Source: an uncultured Pelagibacteraceae bacterium
Lineage (GTDB): Bacteria; Pseudomonadota; Alphaproteobacteria; Pelagibacterales; Pelagibacteraceae
Assembly: GCA_902524945.1 (NCBI GenBank)
Contig: CABZFF010000004.1
Location: forward strand, 1 to 64,000
DNA length: 64,000 bases
Direction of reading: 5' to 3'
Positions 52,823 through 62,985 of the stretch are shown here, piece after piece. A program made the position numbers and the translations under genes. Within the stretch, counting starts at the first letter, position 1, and each line of letters begins with the position of its first letter. The notes under the pieces were generated by a model. That model saw only the letters and a list, made by a program, of their open reading frames with translations, was not told the origin of the DNA and did not search any database.

Positions 52823-54905
52823 GATTTGCCTTACTAACAATACCTTTTTCTTCCATCATATCAATAATTCTAGCAGCTCTATTGTATCCGATCTGTAATT
52901 TTCTCTGTAAGAAGCTTGTAGAGGCCTTTCCTTCAGCTTTTATTATTTCTACAGCCTGATTGAATAATTCATCCTCATCACCCTCATTTCCAGGCGTTAA
53001 TGAGCTTTCAGTTGTTTCTTGAGAAGTAATTTCTTCCATATAATCTGGTTCTCCTTGTGCTCTTAACGAATTTGCAATTTTCTCAATTTCTTGTTCTGAA
53101 ACGTAAGGGCCATGAATTCTAACTATTCTGTTTGCTGATGACATGAATAACATGTCTCCTTTTCCAAGTAATTGTTCGGCACCCTGCTCTCCTAAGATAG
53201 TTCTGCTATCAATTTTGGAACTTACTTGAAAAGATATTCTTGTTGGAAAATTTGCTTTGATTGTACCAGTTATCACATCAACACTCGGTCTTTGTGTTGC
53301 CATGATGATATGAATACCTGCAGCTCTGGCCATTTGAGATAATTTTTGAATGTAGTTTTCAATTTCTTTTCCAGCTACAAGCATTAGATCTGACATCTCA
53401 TCAACTACTACAACGATGTAAGGCATTTTAAGTTTGTGCTTAGCATTATAGCCATCAATGTTTCTTACTCCTACATTGCTCATCAATTTATATCTGCTGT
53501 TCATTTCTTTGACTGTCCAAGATAAAGCTGACGTAGCTTTTTTAGCATCAGTAATGACTGGAGTTAATAAATGAGGTATTCCTTCGTAAGAGGATAGCTC
53601 TAACATTTTTGGATCGATTAAAATAAATTTACAGAGATCTGGACTTAGTTTGTAAAGTAGTGAAACGATTATAGTATTAACACAAACTGACTTTCCTGAA
53701 CCAGTGGTACCTGCAATTAAAAGATGAGGCATCGATGTTAAGTCACCAACAATAGGCATTCCCGAAATACTTTTTCCTAGTGCTATCGGAAGTCTTACAT
53801 CTTTCTTTTGAAATTTATCAAAAGAAATAATTTCTCTTAGTGATACGCCCTCTCTTTCTTCGTTTGGAATTTCAATTCCAACTGTGTTTTTTCCTGGAAT
53901 CACCGAAACTCTTGTAGAAGTCGAACTAGTATTTCTTGCTAAATCCTCAGATAAATTAATTATTTTTGATACTTTTACACCGGGAGCTGGTTCAAATTCA
54001 TAAAGGCTTACTACAGGACCATTGTTAATTGTTTTAATTTTTCCGTTTATACCAAAGTCCAATAAAATCTTTTCCATAAATTCAGCGTCAGGACGATTTT
54101 TATTTCCATCAGAACTAAGTTTAGATAAATTTTTTTCTAAATAATTTATATCTGGTAATTTATATTTAGTTTTTGTAGTAACTTGCTCTGTTTTAGAACT
54201 TGTGTCGGTGTCAAACGAAAAAGATTGCTGTGGTTTTTCTAAAGTCTGCGGCTGATCTTCAATATTAATTTTACTAAAATCTGGTTCAATATTTTCCACA
54301 GGCTTTTTTCTAAAAAGTGAAATAATTACTGAGAATACCTTTTTATAATTTATATCAGCTGAAAATGAAAAAAAAATTATAGTTAATAAAAGTAGTCCAT
54401 AAATTGAGTATGTGTTGTCTATCCATGGAGCCCAAGTATTAATAAAGTTATAAGTAATTTTTCCAACAAAACCTGAATTGCCATTGTCGATTAGCCAAAA
54501 AGAATTATCGAAAGTTAAATAGATAAAAACTGTGCCTACGGTCAAGTAGGCTATTACTAAAAATAATTTTAAAATTATTCTTCTTAATTCTTTCTTAATT
54601 ATTAAATCTAATCCCCAAAATAAAAAATTAAGTAATAACAAAAAAGAAGCCAACCCAAAACTCTGTAATAAAAAATCTGCAACGCTGCTTCCATAAATCC
54701 CAAAAAAATTTTGAATTTCGAAGCTCCTATCTCCATAAATAAATGAGGGATCTTCAGGAGAATATGTTGTAAAGGCGATTGCCAGTGCGACACTTGATAA
54801 AACTAAGACTAAACCTAGCAATTCAAAGGTTCGCTTTTTCAAAAAATTTGTTACACTATTTAAAAAGTTTGTATTCATCACGAATCGATTACGTACTTTT
54901 ACCAT
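52797..54905 (-). CDS. ftsK: DNA translocase FtsK
   Basis: FtsK pumps the chromosome terminus through the closing septum and activates XerCD. The protein has four N-terminal membrane helices, a short linker (about 210-260), the RecA-like motor with Walker A AGTTGSGKSVCVN and the C-terminal gamma winged helix (SFLQRKLQIGYNRAARIIDMM) that reads KOPS-type sequences. Length 702 is compact, because the linker is short. The start is either 54905 or ATG 54878; neither has a clear ribosome site. Confidence 0.95.
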   Translation of the reverse strand: MVKVRNRFVMNTNFLNSVTNFLKKRTFELLGLVLVLSSVALAIAFTTYSPEDPSFIYGDRSFEIQNFFGIYGSSVADFLLQSFGLASFLLLLNFLFWGLDLIIKKELRRIILKLFLVIAYLTVGTVFIYLTFDNSFWLIDNGNSGFVGKITYNFINTWAPWIDNTYSIYGLLLLTIIFFSFSADINYKKVFSVIISLFRKKPVENIEPDFSKINIEDQPQTLEKPQQSFSFDTDTSSKTEQVTTKTKYKLPDINYLEKNLSKLSSDGNKNRPDAEFMEKILLDFGINGKIKTINNGPVVSLYEFEPAPGVKVSKIINLSEDLARNTSSTSTRVSVIPGKNTVGIEIPNEEREGVSLREIISFDKFQKKDVRLPIALGKSISGMPIVGDLTSMPHLLIAGTTGSGKSVCVNTIIVSLLYKLSPDLCKFILIDPKMLELSSYEGIPHLLTPVITDAKKATSALSWTVKEMNSRYKLMSNVGVRNIDGYNAKHKLKMPYIVVVVDEMSDLMLVAGKEIENYIQKLSQMARAAGIHIIMATQRPSVDVITGTIKANFPTRISFQVSSKIDSRTILGEQGAEQLLGKGDMLFMSSANRIVRIHGPYVSEQEIEKIANSLRAQGEPDYMEEITSQETTESSLTPGNEGDEDELFNQAVEIIKAEGKASTSFLQRKLQIGYNRAARIIDMMEEKGIVSKANHVGKREVL

Positions 54906-54932
54906 TTTTATGAAAGTGTTAAAAATTGTTAT

Positions 54933-56042
54933 ATGATAAAACAGAGATTATGCATTGTCGGAGACGGTCTTTCAGGCTTAATGACAGCTGCAGTTCTAGC
55001 TAAAGTACCAGGTGTAGAGGTAAATTTAATAGCAAAAAAAGGCACAAAAAACGCAGATAAAAGAACTACCGCTATTTCAGATACAAATTTTAAGTTCGTA
55101 AATGAAAATATCTCTACTTTAGGACAAAAGTTTTTCTGGCCTTCAAAAAAAATTGAGCTTTTTTACGAAACTTCCAAAGAAAAAATAAATTTTTTAAATC
55201 TTAACGAAAATAATTCAAATCTTATGTATGTCTTTGAAAATGACAAAGTTAAAAGTTTATTATTGAAAGAAATTTCAAAAAATAAAATTAGATTATTAAA
55301 AAAGGATGTAAAGAACTTAGAAGATTTAAAAAATTATGATTTAATCATTCTCTGTATAGGCGGACAATCTAAAATTTATGATAAAATAATTAAGACAAGA
55401 TCTATTAAGAAGAATTATAAAGAAGTAGCTATAACAGGCTATGTAAGGCACAATTTCAAAACTTTAAACACAAGCCAATTTTTTTTAAAAGAGGGACCAT
55501 TAGCTATGCTCCCTTTTTCAAAAAATTATTTCTCGTTTGTGTGGAGCGTAAAAAAATATTTCTTCGAGCATAATTCTAAAAAAATTACAAATTTAGTTAA
55601 AGAAAAAATAATAGAGATACTAAAGTGTAAACAAGATATAACTATTAGTAATATTCAGTCTTATCCAATCTCACTAACCTTAAGAAGACAGTATCATCAA
55701 AAAAATATATTAATTCTTGGAGAGGGTTTGCACACTATTCATCCTGTCGCTGGACAAGGTTTTAATCTTGTTCTTAGGGATATTAAAAAATTAAAGGAAA
55801 TTATTAAATATTATGTGGGGCTTGGTATATCTATAAAAAACAGTTATGCGTTAAATGACTTTTATAATAGCAGAAAACCGGAAAATACTATCATGAGTTT
55901 AGGCGTTGATGCTACTCATAGCTTCTTTAAACAAAATAAAATTTTAGATCCATTCAAAGAAATAATTGTAAAAAATATTAAGAACAATGAGACATTAAAA
56001 AAATTCAGTAAAATAATCTCTAATCGAGGTTTATCATTATAA
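54933..56042 (+). CDS. FAD-dependent ubiquinone-biosynthesis hydroxylase (UbiH/UbiF/COQ6 family)
   Basis: This 369-residue flavoprotein monooxygenase has the N-terminal dinucleotide motif CIVGDGLSGLMTA, the family hallmark LGEGLHTIHPVAGQGFNLVLRD and RRQYHQKN. Enzymes of the family hydroxylate the ubiquinone ring at C1, C5 or C6; which position is not decidable here. It is divergent from ftsK and is followed after 4 bp by mnmE. Confidence 0.9.
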   Translation: MIKQRLCIVGDGLSGLMTAAVLAKVPGVEVNLIAKKGTKNADKRTTAISDTNFKFVNENISTLGQKFFWPSKKIELFYETSKEKINFLNLNENNSNLMYVFENDKVKSLLLKEISKNKIRLLKKDVKNLEDLKNYDLIILCIGGQSKIYDKIIKTRSIKKNYKEVAITGYVRHNFKTLNTSQFFLKEGPLAMLPFSKNYFSFVWSVKKYFFEHNSKKITNLVKEKIIEILKCKQDITISNIQSYPISLTLRRQYHQKNILILGEGLHTIHPVAGQGFNLVLRDIKKLKEIIKYYVGLGISIKNSYALNDFYNSRKPENTIMSLGVDATHSFFKQNKILDPFKEIIVKNIKNNETLKKFSKIISNRGLSL

Positions 56043-56046
56043 TTCA

Positions 56047-57375
56047 ATGAACATTTATGCTTTATCTTCGGGTAGAGGACCCTCTGGAATAGCTATTGTT
56101 AGAATATCAGGCAGTGAAACACTTAAGATTTGTCAAAATTTGACTAAGTTTAAAGATATAAAGTCGAACGAAGTTAATTTTTGTAAATTCTATGACCCTA
56201 AAAATGATAATGTAATAGATCCAGAAGCTCTATTGTTGTGGTTTCCCGGGCCAAATAGCTATACTGGGGAGGATTTAGCAGAACTTCAAATCCATGGAGG
56301 TAACGCAGTTATAAACGCCTTATTGAGGGTTTTATCTGAGCAAAAAAACTGCAGACTAGCTGAACCTGGTGAGTTCACGAAAATTGCTTTCCAAAATGAT
56401 AAAATTGATTTGTTAAAAGCAGAAAGTATAGGAGATCTTATTCATTCCGAAACAGAACTACAAAGACAGCAAGCAGTAAAATTAGTTCAGGGAAACGCAT
56501 CAAATTATTATAATGACTTGAGGGAAAAAATAATAAAATCTCTTGCTTTCATAGAAGCAAAAATTGATTTCGCAGAGGAAGATCTTCCAGAAAAAGTACT
56601 AAAAGATGCTCACAAATCAATCAAAGAAATTCACTCAGAAATTACTAAAATTATTGAGGATAATAAAGTTGGAGAAAAAATTAGAGACGGTTTTAGGGTT
56701 TCGATTTTAGGAGAAATTAACGCTGGAAAATCATCATTATTAAATCTACTTTCAAAAAGAGAAGTAGCAATTGTTTCAGATGAGGCTGGAACAACTAGAG
56801 ATGTTATAGAAACTTATTTAAATTTAGATGGATATCCTGTTCTTCTAGCTGACACTGCCGGCATTAGAGACACTAAAAATGAAGTAGAGAAAAAAGGAAT
56901 TTCATTAGCCCTTGGAAAATTAAAAGAAGCAGATTTAAATATAATAGTCATTGATAACTCATCAAAAAAAATTAACAAAGAAATACTGAATATGATTAAT
57001 AGAGATACTATAATTTTTTTAAATAAATCAGATGTTTTAGATAGACAAAATCATAAATTCAACGTTGATACTGTTTTAGCTTCAGTAAAAAATAATAAAA
57101 ATATCGATAAATTAATAGATTTGATTAAAGCTAAGTTAAGCAAAAAATTTACATCCAATAATAGCGCTTTAATTACTAGAGAAAGACACAGAGTTAAGCT
57201 TAATGATTGTTTAAAAGAAATTGATAAGTTTCTTAAAAAGGATCAAAACAAAGACCTCGAATTAGCAGCAGAAGACCTAAGAATGGCCACACGCCATCTC
57301 GGTAGCATCGTTGGCAAGGTAGATGTGGAAGAAATACTTGGATCTATATTTAAAGACTTCTGTATCGGTAAATAA
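56047..57375 (+). CDS. mnmE: tRNA modification GTPase MnmE
   Basis: With MnmG it makes the 5-carboxymethylaminomethyl group of wobble uridine 34. The 442-residue protein has an N-terminal folate-binding domain, the G-domain motifs GEINAGKSSL, DTAGIRDT and NKSD, and the C-terminal CIGK that carries the catalytic Cys. It lies 42 bp upstream of mnmG, its partner. Confidence 0.97.
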   Translation: MNIYALSSGRGPSGIAIVRISGSETLKICQNLTKFKDIKSNEVNFCKFYDPKNDNVIDPEALLLWFPGPNSYTGEDLAELQIHGGNAVINALLRVLSEQKNCRLAEPGEFTKIAFQNDKIDLLKAESIGDLIHSETELQRQQAVKLVQGNASNYYNDLREKIIKSLAFIEAKIDFAEEDLPEKVLKDAHKSIKEIHSEITKIIEDNKVGEKIRDGFRVSILGEINAGKSSLLNLLSKREVAIVSDEAGTTRDVIETYLNLDGYPVLLADTAGIRDTKNEVEKKGISLALGKLKEADLNIIVIDNSSKKINKEILNMINRDTIIFLNKSDVLDRQNHKFNVDTVLASVKNNKNIDKLIDLIKAKLSKKFTSNNSALITRERHRVKLNDCLKEIDKFLKKDQNKDLELAAEDLRMATRHLGSIVGKVDVEEILGSIFKDFCIGK

Positions 57376-57417
57376 AATATTACTTGTATTCTTAATCTAG
57401 ACGGTTAAATTCACAAC

Positions 57418-59286
57418 ATGACAAAACAAAACTATGATGTAGTAGTTATAGGTGGAGGACATGCCGGATGTGAGGCAGCAGCAGCTTCAGCTAGAATGGG
57501 CGTAAATACTGCCCTTTTTACCCATAAAATCGAGACTATTGGTGAAATGTCGTGTAATCCCGCTATAGGAGGACTTGGAAAAGGGCACCTTGTGAGAGAA
57601 ATCGATGCTTTAGATGGTGTGATGGGCGTAGTAGCTGATAAATCAGGTATTCAATTTAGATTATTAAATAGAAGTCGTGGCCCTGCAGTTCAAGGACCAA
57701 GGACTCAATCAGATAGAGCTCTTTATAAAGAGTATATGCAAAAGATTTTGTTAAATTACGAAAATTTAGAGGTCGTAGCCGATCCAGTAGTAAAATTCTT
57801 ATTTGATAACAACAAAGTTATAGGATTTGTTTGCCAGAGCGGTAAAGAAATAAGAATTAAAGAACTAATACTTACTACGGGAACTTTTTTAAATGGTTTA
57901 ATACATATAGGTGAAACACAGATACCAGCCGGTCGGTATGATGAAAAACCATCTACCGGTTTAAGTGAACAATTAGCAAAATTTGAAATGCAGATTGGAA
58001 GATTAAAAACAGGGACACCTCCTAGACTAGATGGTGATACAATTAATTATGATGGCTTAGAAATGCAGCCTGCTGATGATGATCATTATTATTTCTCTTT
58101 CTTGACGAACAAGATCAGCAATAAGCAGATTAAATGTGGGATGACTTACACAAATAATGATGTTCATAAAATCATTAATGAAAACATTTCAAGAAGCGCT
58201 ATGTATTCAGGAAAAATAAAAGGTGTAGGCCCTAGGTATTGTCCATCTATAGAGGATAAAATTGTTAAGTTTAAGGAAAAAGAAAAACACCAAATATTCC
58301 TAGAACCAGAAGGATTAAAGGACAATACTATTTACCCAAATGGTATATCAACTTCACTTCCGGAGGAGATTCAGCTTAAAATATTGAGTAAAATCAAGGG
58401 TTTAGAGCATGTTGAGATGAAGAGAGCTGGATACGCAATTGAGTATGATTATGTGGATCCAAGGGAGTTAAAAGCAACATTAGAAACCAAAAAAATTAAT
58501 TCTTTATTTCTCGCCGGACAAATTAATGGAACTACAGGTTATGAAGAAGCTGCGGCTCAAGGTTTGATAGCTGGGATTAATGCAGCTTTAAAAATTCGAA
58601 ATCACAAGGAGTTTATTCTAGATCGATCAACTTCTTATATTGGTGTTATGATTGATGACCTTATTACCAAAGGAGTAACAGAACCTTATAGAATGTTTAC
58701 TTCTAGAGCCGAATACAGATTAACTTTAAGAGCTGATAATGCCGATCAAAGACTAACTGATTTTGGAATCAATTTAAATTTAGTGAAGTCTGAAAGAAAA
58801 AAAATATTTAATGAAAAGAAAAAAAATATTTTGGCTCTTAATTCTATTTTAAAAAATAATTATTTATCACCTAATCAAGCTAAGAAATATGATATTAAAA
58901 TTGCTATGGATGGAGTAAAAAGATCTTGCTTAGAGATAATGGGTCAGCGAAAAGTAAATATGGCAAAAATAAGGCAAGTATTTCGAAATATTCCTATTTT
59001 TCCAAGGCATATAGAAAACCAAGTTGTAACAGATGCTCATTATATAGGTTACCTGGACAGACAAGATAGAGATATACAGTCTTTTAAGAAAGACGAGTCC
59101 GTTATCATACCTGAGGGTATAGATTATGAAAAACTGAGCGGTCTATCTAATGAGATTAAGAGCAAGCTCCTTCAGGTGAAGCCTAAAACGCTAGGCCAAG
59201 CTATTCGTATTGATGGCGTCACGCCAGCAGCTGTAATTATCCTTCTTTCACACATAAAAAAACTTAGATATAAAGCCACTGCTTGA
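57418..59286 (+). CDS. mnmG: tRNA uridine 5-carboxymethylaminomethyl modification enzyme MnmG (GidA)
   Basis: This FAD- and NADH-dependent partner of MnmE has 622 residues. Signatures are [16 protein letters not shown] at 9-24, [16 protein letters not shown] and [17 protein letters not shown]. The stop overlaps the rsmG start by 1 base. The 42-bp upstream gap has no visible ribosome binding site. Confidence 0.97.
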   Translation: MTKQNYDVVVIGGGHAGCEAAAASARMGVNTALFTHKIETIGEMSCNPAIGGLGKGHLVREIDALDGVMGVVADKSGIQFRLLNRSRGPAVQGPRTQSDRALYKEYMQKILLNYENLEVVADPVVKFLFDNNKVIGFVCQSGKEIRIKELILTTGTFLNGLIHIGETQIPAGRYDEKPSTGLSEQLAKFEMQIGRLKTGTPPRLDGDTINYDGLEMQPADDDHYYFSFLTNKISNKQIKCGMTYTNNDVHKIINENISRSAMYSGKIKGVGPRYCPSIEDKIVKFKEKEKHQIFLEPEGLKDNTIYPNGISTSLPEEIQLKILSKIKGLEHVEMKRAGYAIEYDYVDPRELKATLETKKINSLFLAGQINGTTGYEEAAAQGLIAGINAALKIRNHKEFILDRSTSYIGVMIDDLITKGVTEPYRMFTSRAEYRLTLRADNADQRLTDFGINLNLVKSERKKIFNEKKKNILALNSILKNNYLSPNQAKKYDIKIAMDGVKRSCLEIMGQRKVNMAKIRQVFRNIPIFPRHIENQVVTDAHYIGYLDRQDRDIQSFKKDESVIIPEGIDYEKLSGLSNEIKSKLLQVKPKTLGQAIRIDGVTPAAVIILLSHIKKLRYKATA

Positions 59287-59900
59287 TGCAGCAGCTTGAA
59301 GTCATAAATATTCTAAAAAAGAGTCTTAATTTTAGCGATTATTCAATTGAGAAGCTTAAAAGGTTCACAAATTTAGTTTTAAAAGAAAATAAAAATTATA
59401 ATTTAATTGCTAAAAGCACAGAAAATCAAATTTGGTTTAGGCACATACTTGATTCAGCTCAATTAGTTAAGTTTATTGATTTTAAGCCTAGATCATTAGC
59501 TGATCTAGGCACAGGAGCAGGTTTTCCAGGTCTCGTTGTAGAAATATTCAATAATAATAAGGCTTTTCACGTGAAATTATATGAAAAATCACCTGTAAAA
59601 AGAAGGTTCTTAATGTATGTAATTAAAGAACTGAGTTTAAATGCAGAGGTTTTAGGGGATGTCAGAGACGAACTGATTGATTCCGAGATAATAATATGCA
59701 GAGCTTTTAAAAAATTGGATCAAATAATACAAGTTTCACGTGAAATTGCTAAAAAGCCCCATAAACTTATGATTCTGAAAGGTCAAAATGCACAGAAAGA
59801 AATAAAAAATTCTTTCAAAACAAAAAAATACCCTTATAAATTAAAAACTAGCATGACAAATAAAGATTCAAAAATAATTATAATGGAGATTGATAAGTAA
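59286..59900 (+). CDS. rsmG: 16S rRNA (guanine-N7) methyltransferase RsmG (GidB)
   Basis: RsmG methylates G527 of 16S rRNA. The 204-residue SAM-dependent enzyme has the motif ADLGTGAGFPGLV at 72-84. Two perfect parS cores lie within the gene (see the parS entries), read in different codon frames. I start at ATG 59286; TTG 59283 is also in frame. It abuts parA, whose ATG directly follows the stop. Confidence 0.94.
   Translation: MQQLEVINILKKSLNFSDYSIEKLKRFTNLVLKENKNYNLIAKSTENQIWFRHILDSAQLVKFIDFKPRSLADLGTGAGFPGLVVEIFNNNKAFHVKLYEKSPVKRRFLMYVIKELSLNAEVLGDVRDELIDSEIIICRAFKKLDQIIQVSREIAKKPHKLMILKGQNAQKEIKNSFKTKKYPYKLKTSMTNKDSKIIIMEIDK
59565..59576. other. parS: parS centromere site 1 (inside rsmG)
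   Basis: TTTCACGTGAAA is the perfect palindromic core of the bacterial parS consensus (TGTTTCACGTGAAACA), the ParB binding and CTP-clamp loading site. It is 1.1 kb upstream of parB. It is read in frame as Phe94-His-Val-Lys of RsmG. Confidence 0.9.
59734..59745. other. parS: parS centromere site 2 (inside rsmG)
   Basis: This is a second perfect TTTCACGTGAAA core, preceded by G as in the full consensus, 169 bp from the first. Here the core is read in another codon phase (Val150-Ser-Arg-Glu), so the DNA word, not a shared peptide, is what the two sites have in common. Confidence 0.9.
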
Positions 59901-60698
59901 ATGTCATCACCAACAATATTAGCGATCATAAATCAAAAAGGCGGTGTAGGAAAAACAACTACAGTAATAAACTTAGCTGCGTCACTGTCCATTATGGGTC
60001 GAAACAATCTGGTAATTGACTTAGATCCACAAGGCAATGCAACAACTGGGTTAGGTAAGAATAATAATGATGAAGATAAAAATGTTTACAATCTTTTAAT
60101 AAAAAAAATTGACATAGAAAATACAATTCAGAAAACAGATATAAAAAATCTAGATTTAATAGGTTCACACGTAAATCTTTCTGGTCTCGAAGTTGAGACA
60201 GCCAATGATTCAAATAGAGCATTTGTTTTAAAAGAAATTCTAAATTTGAAAAAAAACAGCGCATTAAAAAAATATGATAATATTTTTATAGACTGTCCCC
60301 CGTCCTTGAGCTTACTAACTATAATGGCATTGGTTGCTTCAGATGAATTGTTGGTGCCACTTCAAACAGAATTTTTTGCATTAGAAGGTATTACTCAACT
60401 TGTAAAAACTATAGACCGCATTAAAGAAAATCTTAATCCTAGTCTTAAGATCAGAGGTATCTTGCTAACAATGTTTGACAAAAGAAATAAACTTTCTTCT
60501 GAGGTTGATAGAGAAGCTAGAAACTATTTCAAAGAAAAAGTGTATCAAACTGTTATTCAAAGAAACGTTCGTTTATCCGAGGCGCCTTCACACGGATTAC
60601 CTTGCGTAGTATATGACAAAAATTGTGTTGGAAGTAAATCTTATTTCAAATTAGCCGAAGAATTTTTAAAAAAAAATCAAATTGAAAGTGCCGCATGA
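59901..60698 (+). CDS. parA: Chromosome partitioning ATPase ParA
   Basis: This deviant-Walker ATPase drives origin segregation together with ParB-parS. The 265-residue protein begins with ILAIINQKGGVGKTTTVINL, followed by LVIDLDPQGNATTGLG and FIDCPPSLSLLT. It lacks a DNA-binding N-terminal HTH, so it is the chromosomal type. It overlaps parB by 4 bp. Confidence 0.96.
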   Translation: MSSPTILAIINQKGGVGKTTTVINLAASLSIMGRNNLVIDLDPQGNATTGLGKNNNDEDKNVYNLLIKKIDIENTIQKTDIKNLDLIGSHVNLSGLEVETANDSNRAFVLKEILNLKKNSALKKYDNIFIDCPPSLSLLTIMALVASDELLVPLQTEFFALEGITQLVKTIDRIKENLNPSLKIRGILLTMFDKRNKLSSEVDREARNYFKEKVYQTVIQRNVRLSEAPSHGLPCVVYDKNCVGSKSYFKLAEEFLKKNQIESAA

Positions 60699-61549
60699 GT
60701 CCAGGAAAAAAGAAAGGTCTAGGTAGGGGATTGTCCGCATTATTTGGAGACACTACTCCTGAAGAAAAAAAACCTCTAACTAATCAATATAATACAGCGG
60801 CAATTTCTGATTTATCTCGAAATCCATATCAACCAAGACAAAGTTTTAAAGAGGAAAAACTTGAGGAATTAACTAATTCTATAAGGAAAAATGGCATTAT
60901 TCAGCCAATAGCAGTAAGACCCAGCAAGTCAGATTCCAACAAATATGAAATAGTAGCAGGGGAAAGAAGATGGCTAGCAGCTCAAAGGGCAGGATTGCAC
61001 GAAATCCCAATTACAATATTAGATTTATCTGATGTTGAGTCTCTAGAAGTTGCAATTGTTGAGAATATTCAGAGAGATGATCTTAATCCGATTGAAGAAG
61101 CAAAAGGATACAAAAGATTGAATGAGGAATTTGAATATGACCACGAAAGTATTTCAAAATTGATGTCTAAAAGCAGAAGTCATATTAGCAACACATTAAG
61201 ATTACTTTCATTACCTTCAGATGTAATTGCAATGTTAGAGGAAGGCACATTGTCTTCTGGTCAAGCAAGACCATTAATCGGGATTTCTAATGCTTCTTCT
61301 ATTGCTGAAGAAATAGTTTCAAAAAATTACAGCGCAAGGAAAGTTGAGTATTTAACTCGAAACAAAAAGAGTAATCTAAAAGAAAAAACTGTTGATGCTA
61401 ATATTCTTAAAACACAAGAAAGAATCGAAAAAATATTAGGGTTAAAGGTTAATATTATTAACAAAAAAAATAATTCAGGTAAGGTAACTATTCAATATAA
61501 AGATTTAGATCAGTTCGAGTTAATATCAAGTCTTCTGACTAAGCATTAG
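60695..61549 (+). CDS. parB: Chromosome partitioning protein ParB
   Basis: ParB is the CTP-dependent clamp that loads at parS. The 284-residue protein has the N-terminal KGLGRGLSALFGD (ParA-stimulating), the CTP/ParB box VAGERRWLAAQ, ENIQRDDLNPIEEA and an HTH in SISKLMSKSRSHISNTLRLL, with a basic C-terminal dimer domain. It converges on holA with an 11-bp overlap. Confidence 0.96.
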   Translation: MSPGKKKGLGRGLSALFGDTTPEEKKPLTNQYNTAAISDLSRNPYQPRQSFKEEKLEELTNSIRKNGIIQPIAVRPSKSDSNKYEIVAGERRWLAAQRAGLHEIPITILDLSDVESLEVAIVENIQRDDLNPIEEAKGYKRLNEEFEYDHESISKLMSKSRSHISNTLRLLSLPSDVIAMLEEGTLSSGQARPLIGISNASSIAEEIVSKNYSARKVEYLTRNKKSNLKEKTVDANILKTQERIEKILGLKVNIINKKNNSGKVTIQYKDLDQFELISSLLTKH

Positions 61550-62531
61550 CAATTCTACAAATATCCACTATTAATTTTTTAATCAATACTGAATTATTCG
61601 TGGGGTAGCTTGATTTTAAACTTATCTCCAAGTTATAGGTCTTTTTAAGCAAAGTTATTATTTTTTTTTTATTCCACTTTTTTGCTTGTAAAATAAAATT
61701 TTGTTTGTCTTTCCAAAAAATAGGCGGTTTTAGCTCACTTATTGCTTGTTCTATGTTATTTTTATTAGTTTCTCTTATTTCTAATAGTTTTTTTAACCTT
61801 TGATTAATTAAATTGATGTAATACACATTTTTATCATTATCTATAACAGTGTCACTTAGTAATTCATTAGTTTTATTTCTATCTCCAATTAATGCTTTAT
61901 CTTTAAGTTTATTAAAATCATCATTAATTTTAGTATTTAATAGTTCCTCTAATTTTTCTGTATCAAGATTTTTGTCTTGAAAATACATTACTATTTTATC
62001 TAATTCATTTTGCAACTTTGATCTTTCTAAATTAGAATTATTTAAAATAATATTGATATTGTCAGGTGTCATACTTTTAAAGTCTTTTAATTTTTTTTGA
62101 ATTAATTTTCTAATTCCAATTTCATTATCTTGATAGCATGCAATAATAGCAAGATCTTTTGCTTTTTCAAAAAAATTTCTTAGTTTAGATCTTTTTTCTA
62201 AATTTTCTGAAAATAAAAAAATTTTTTGGTCTTTTATAATTTTACTAATTTCCTCAATTAAATTATATATTTTATCATCCGTTTGATCTATTAAAATAAC
62301 TTTTTCTTCTTGAAATAGTGAATCATTTTTTATTTCATTAAATAGTAATTCATTATTTTTTAAAAGTTCATCTTGAGCAAATCTTATTATGCTATTTTTT
62401 TTATTTTTTTCTTTTATTAAGCTTTTAAATTCATTTATTAGCCCAAGATTCTCGCCATAAAATAAAGCAATATTAACACTTTTTAAATTTTCGAAATTTT
62501 CTTCGAGATTGTAACTTTTATATTGCATCAA
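61539..62531 (-). CDS. holA: DNA polymerase III delta subunit
   Basis: This clamp-loader subunit opens the sliding clamp. Sequence conservation is low; support comes from length (330), IALFYGENLGLINEF at the start, the middle region LNNSNLERSKLQNELDKI and the C-terminal helical domain, plus the neighbourhood leuS-lptE-holA, common in proteobacteria. It overlaps lptE by 14 bp. Confidence 0.85.
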   Translation of the reverse strand: MMQYKSYNLEENFENLKSVNIALFYGENLGLINEFKSLIKEKNKKNSIIRFAQDELLKNNELLFNEIKNDSLFQEEKVILIDQTDDKIYNLIEEISKIIKDQKIFLFSENLEKRSKLRNFFEKAKDLAIIACYQDNEIGIRKLIQKKLKDFKSMTPDNINIILNNSNLERSKLQNELDKIVMYFQDKNLDTEKLEELLNTKINDDFNKLKDKALIGDRNKTNELLSDTVIDNDKNVYYINLINQRLKKLLEIRETNKNNIEQAISELKPPIFWKDKQNFILQAKKWNKKKIITLLKKTYNLEISLKSSYPTNNSVLIKKLIVDICRIANA

Positions 62532-62985
62532 GTTTAATTACTAATTCTTTTTTTAAATCTTCTGACAAACTATCTATTAACAATTCTACTAATTTTTTTT
62601 CATTACTTAGTGTCTCTGACATTTTTGATTGAACGCTATAATCTCCAGTGGCAAACTTGGAGAACGAATAAATATTTAAATCGCCTATTAAATTAAACTT
62701 GATTTCTGATTTTATAGTTATTTGATATTTCGTAATCTCATTTTTAATATTTTTTTCTTTAATGCTCTTAGATTTTGAACTATTTAATTTAATTTTAATA
62801 AGTTTTTTTTCTCCAACTTTTGAACTAATAAGAAGCTTATTTTTAATTACAAAATTTATTTTTTTATCACCAGATGTTTCAATACTTGAAATTTCAAAAT
62901 TACTTAATTTTGATTGATCTACAATTTTAAAACCACATCCTGTAGTCATTAAAATAAGCAAAAATACTTTTAAGTAATTTTTCAT
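62518..62985 (-). CDS. lptE: LPS-assembly lipoprotein LptE-like
   Basis: This 155-residue lipoprotein has a signal peptide and lipobox (LMTTGC, Cys17 as the first mature residue), then GFKIVDQ. LptE plugs the LptD outer membrane translocon. The family is poorly conserved, so the call depends on the lipobox, length and the leuS-lptE-holA order. It overlaps leuS by 4 bp. Confidence 0.8.
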   Translation of the reverse strand: MKNYLKVFLLILMTTGCGFKIVDQSKLSNFEISSIETSGDKKINFVIKNKLLISSKVGEKKLIKIKLNSSKSKSIKEKNIKNEITKYQITIKSEIKFNLIGDLNIYSFSKFATGDYSVQSKMSETLSNEKKLVELLIDSLSEDLKKELVIKLDAI

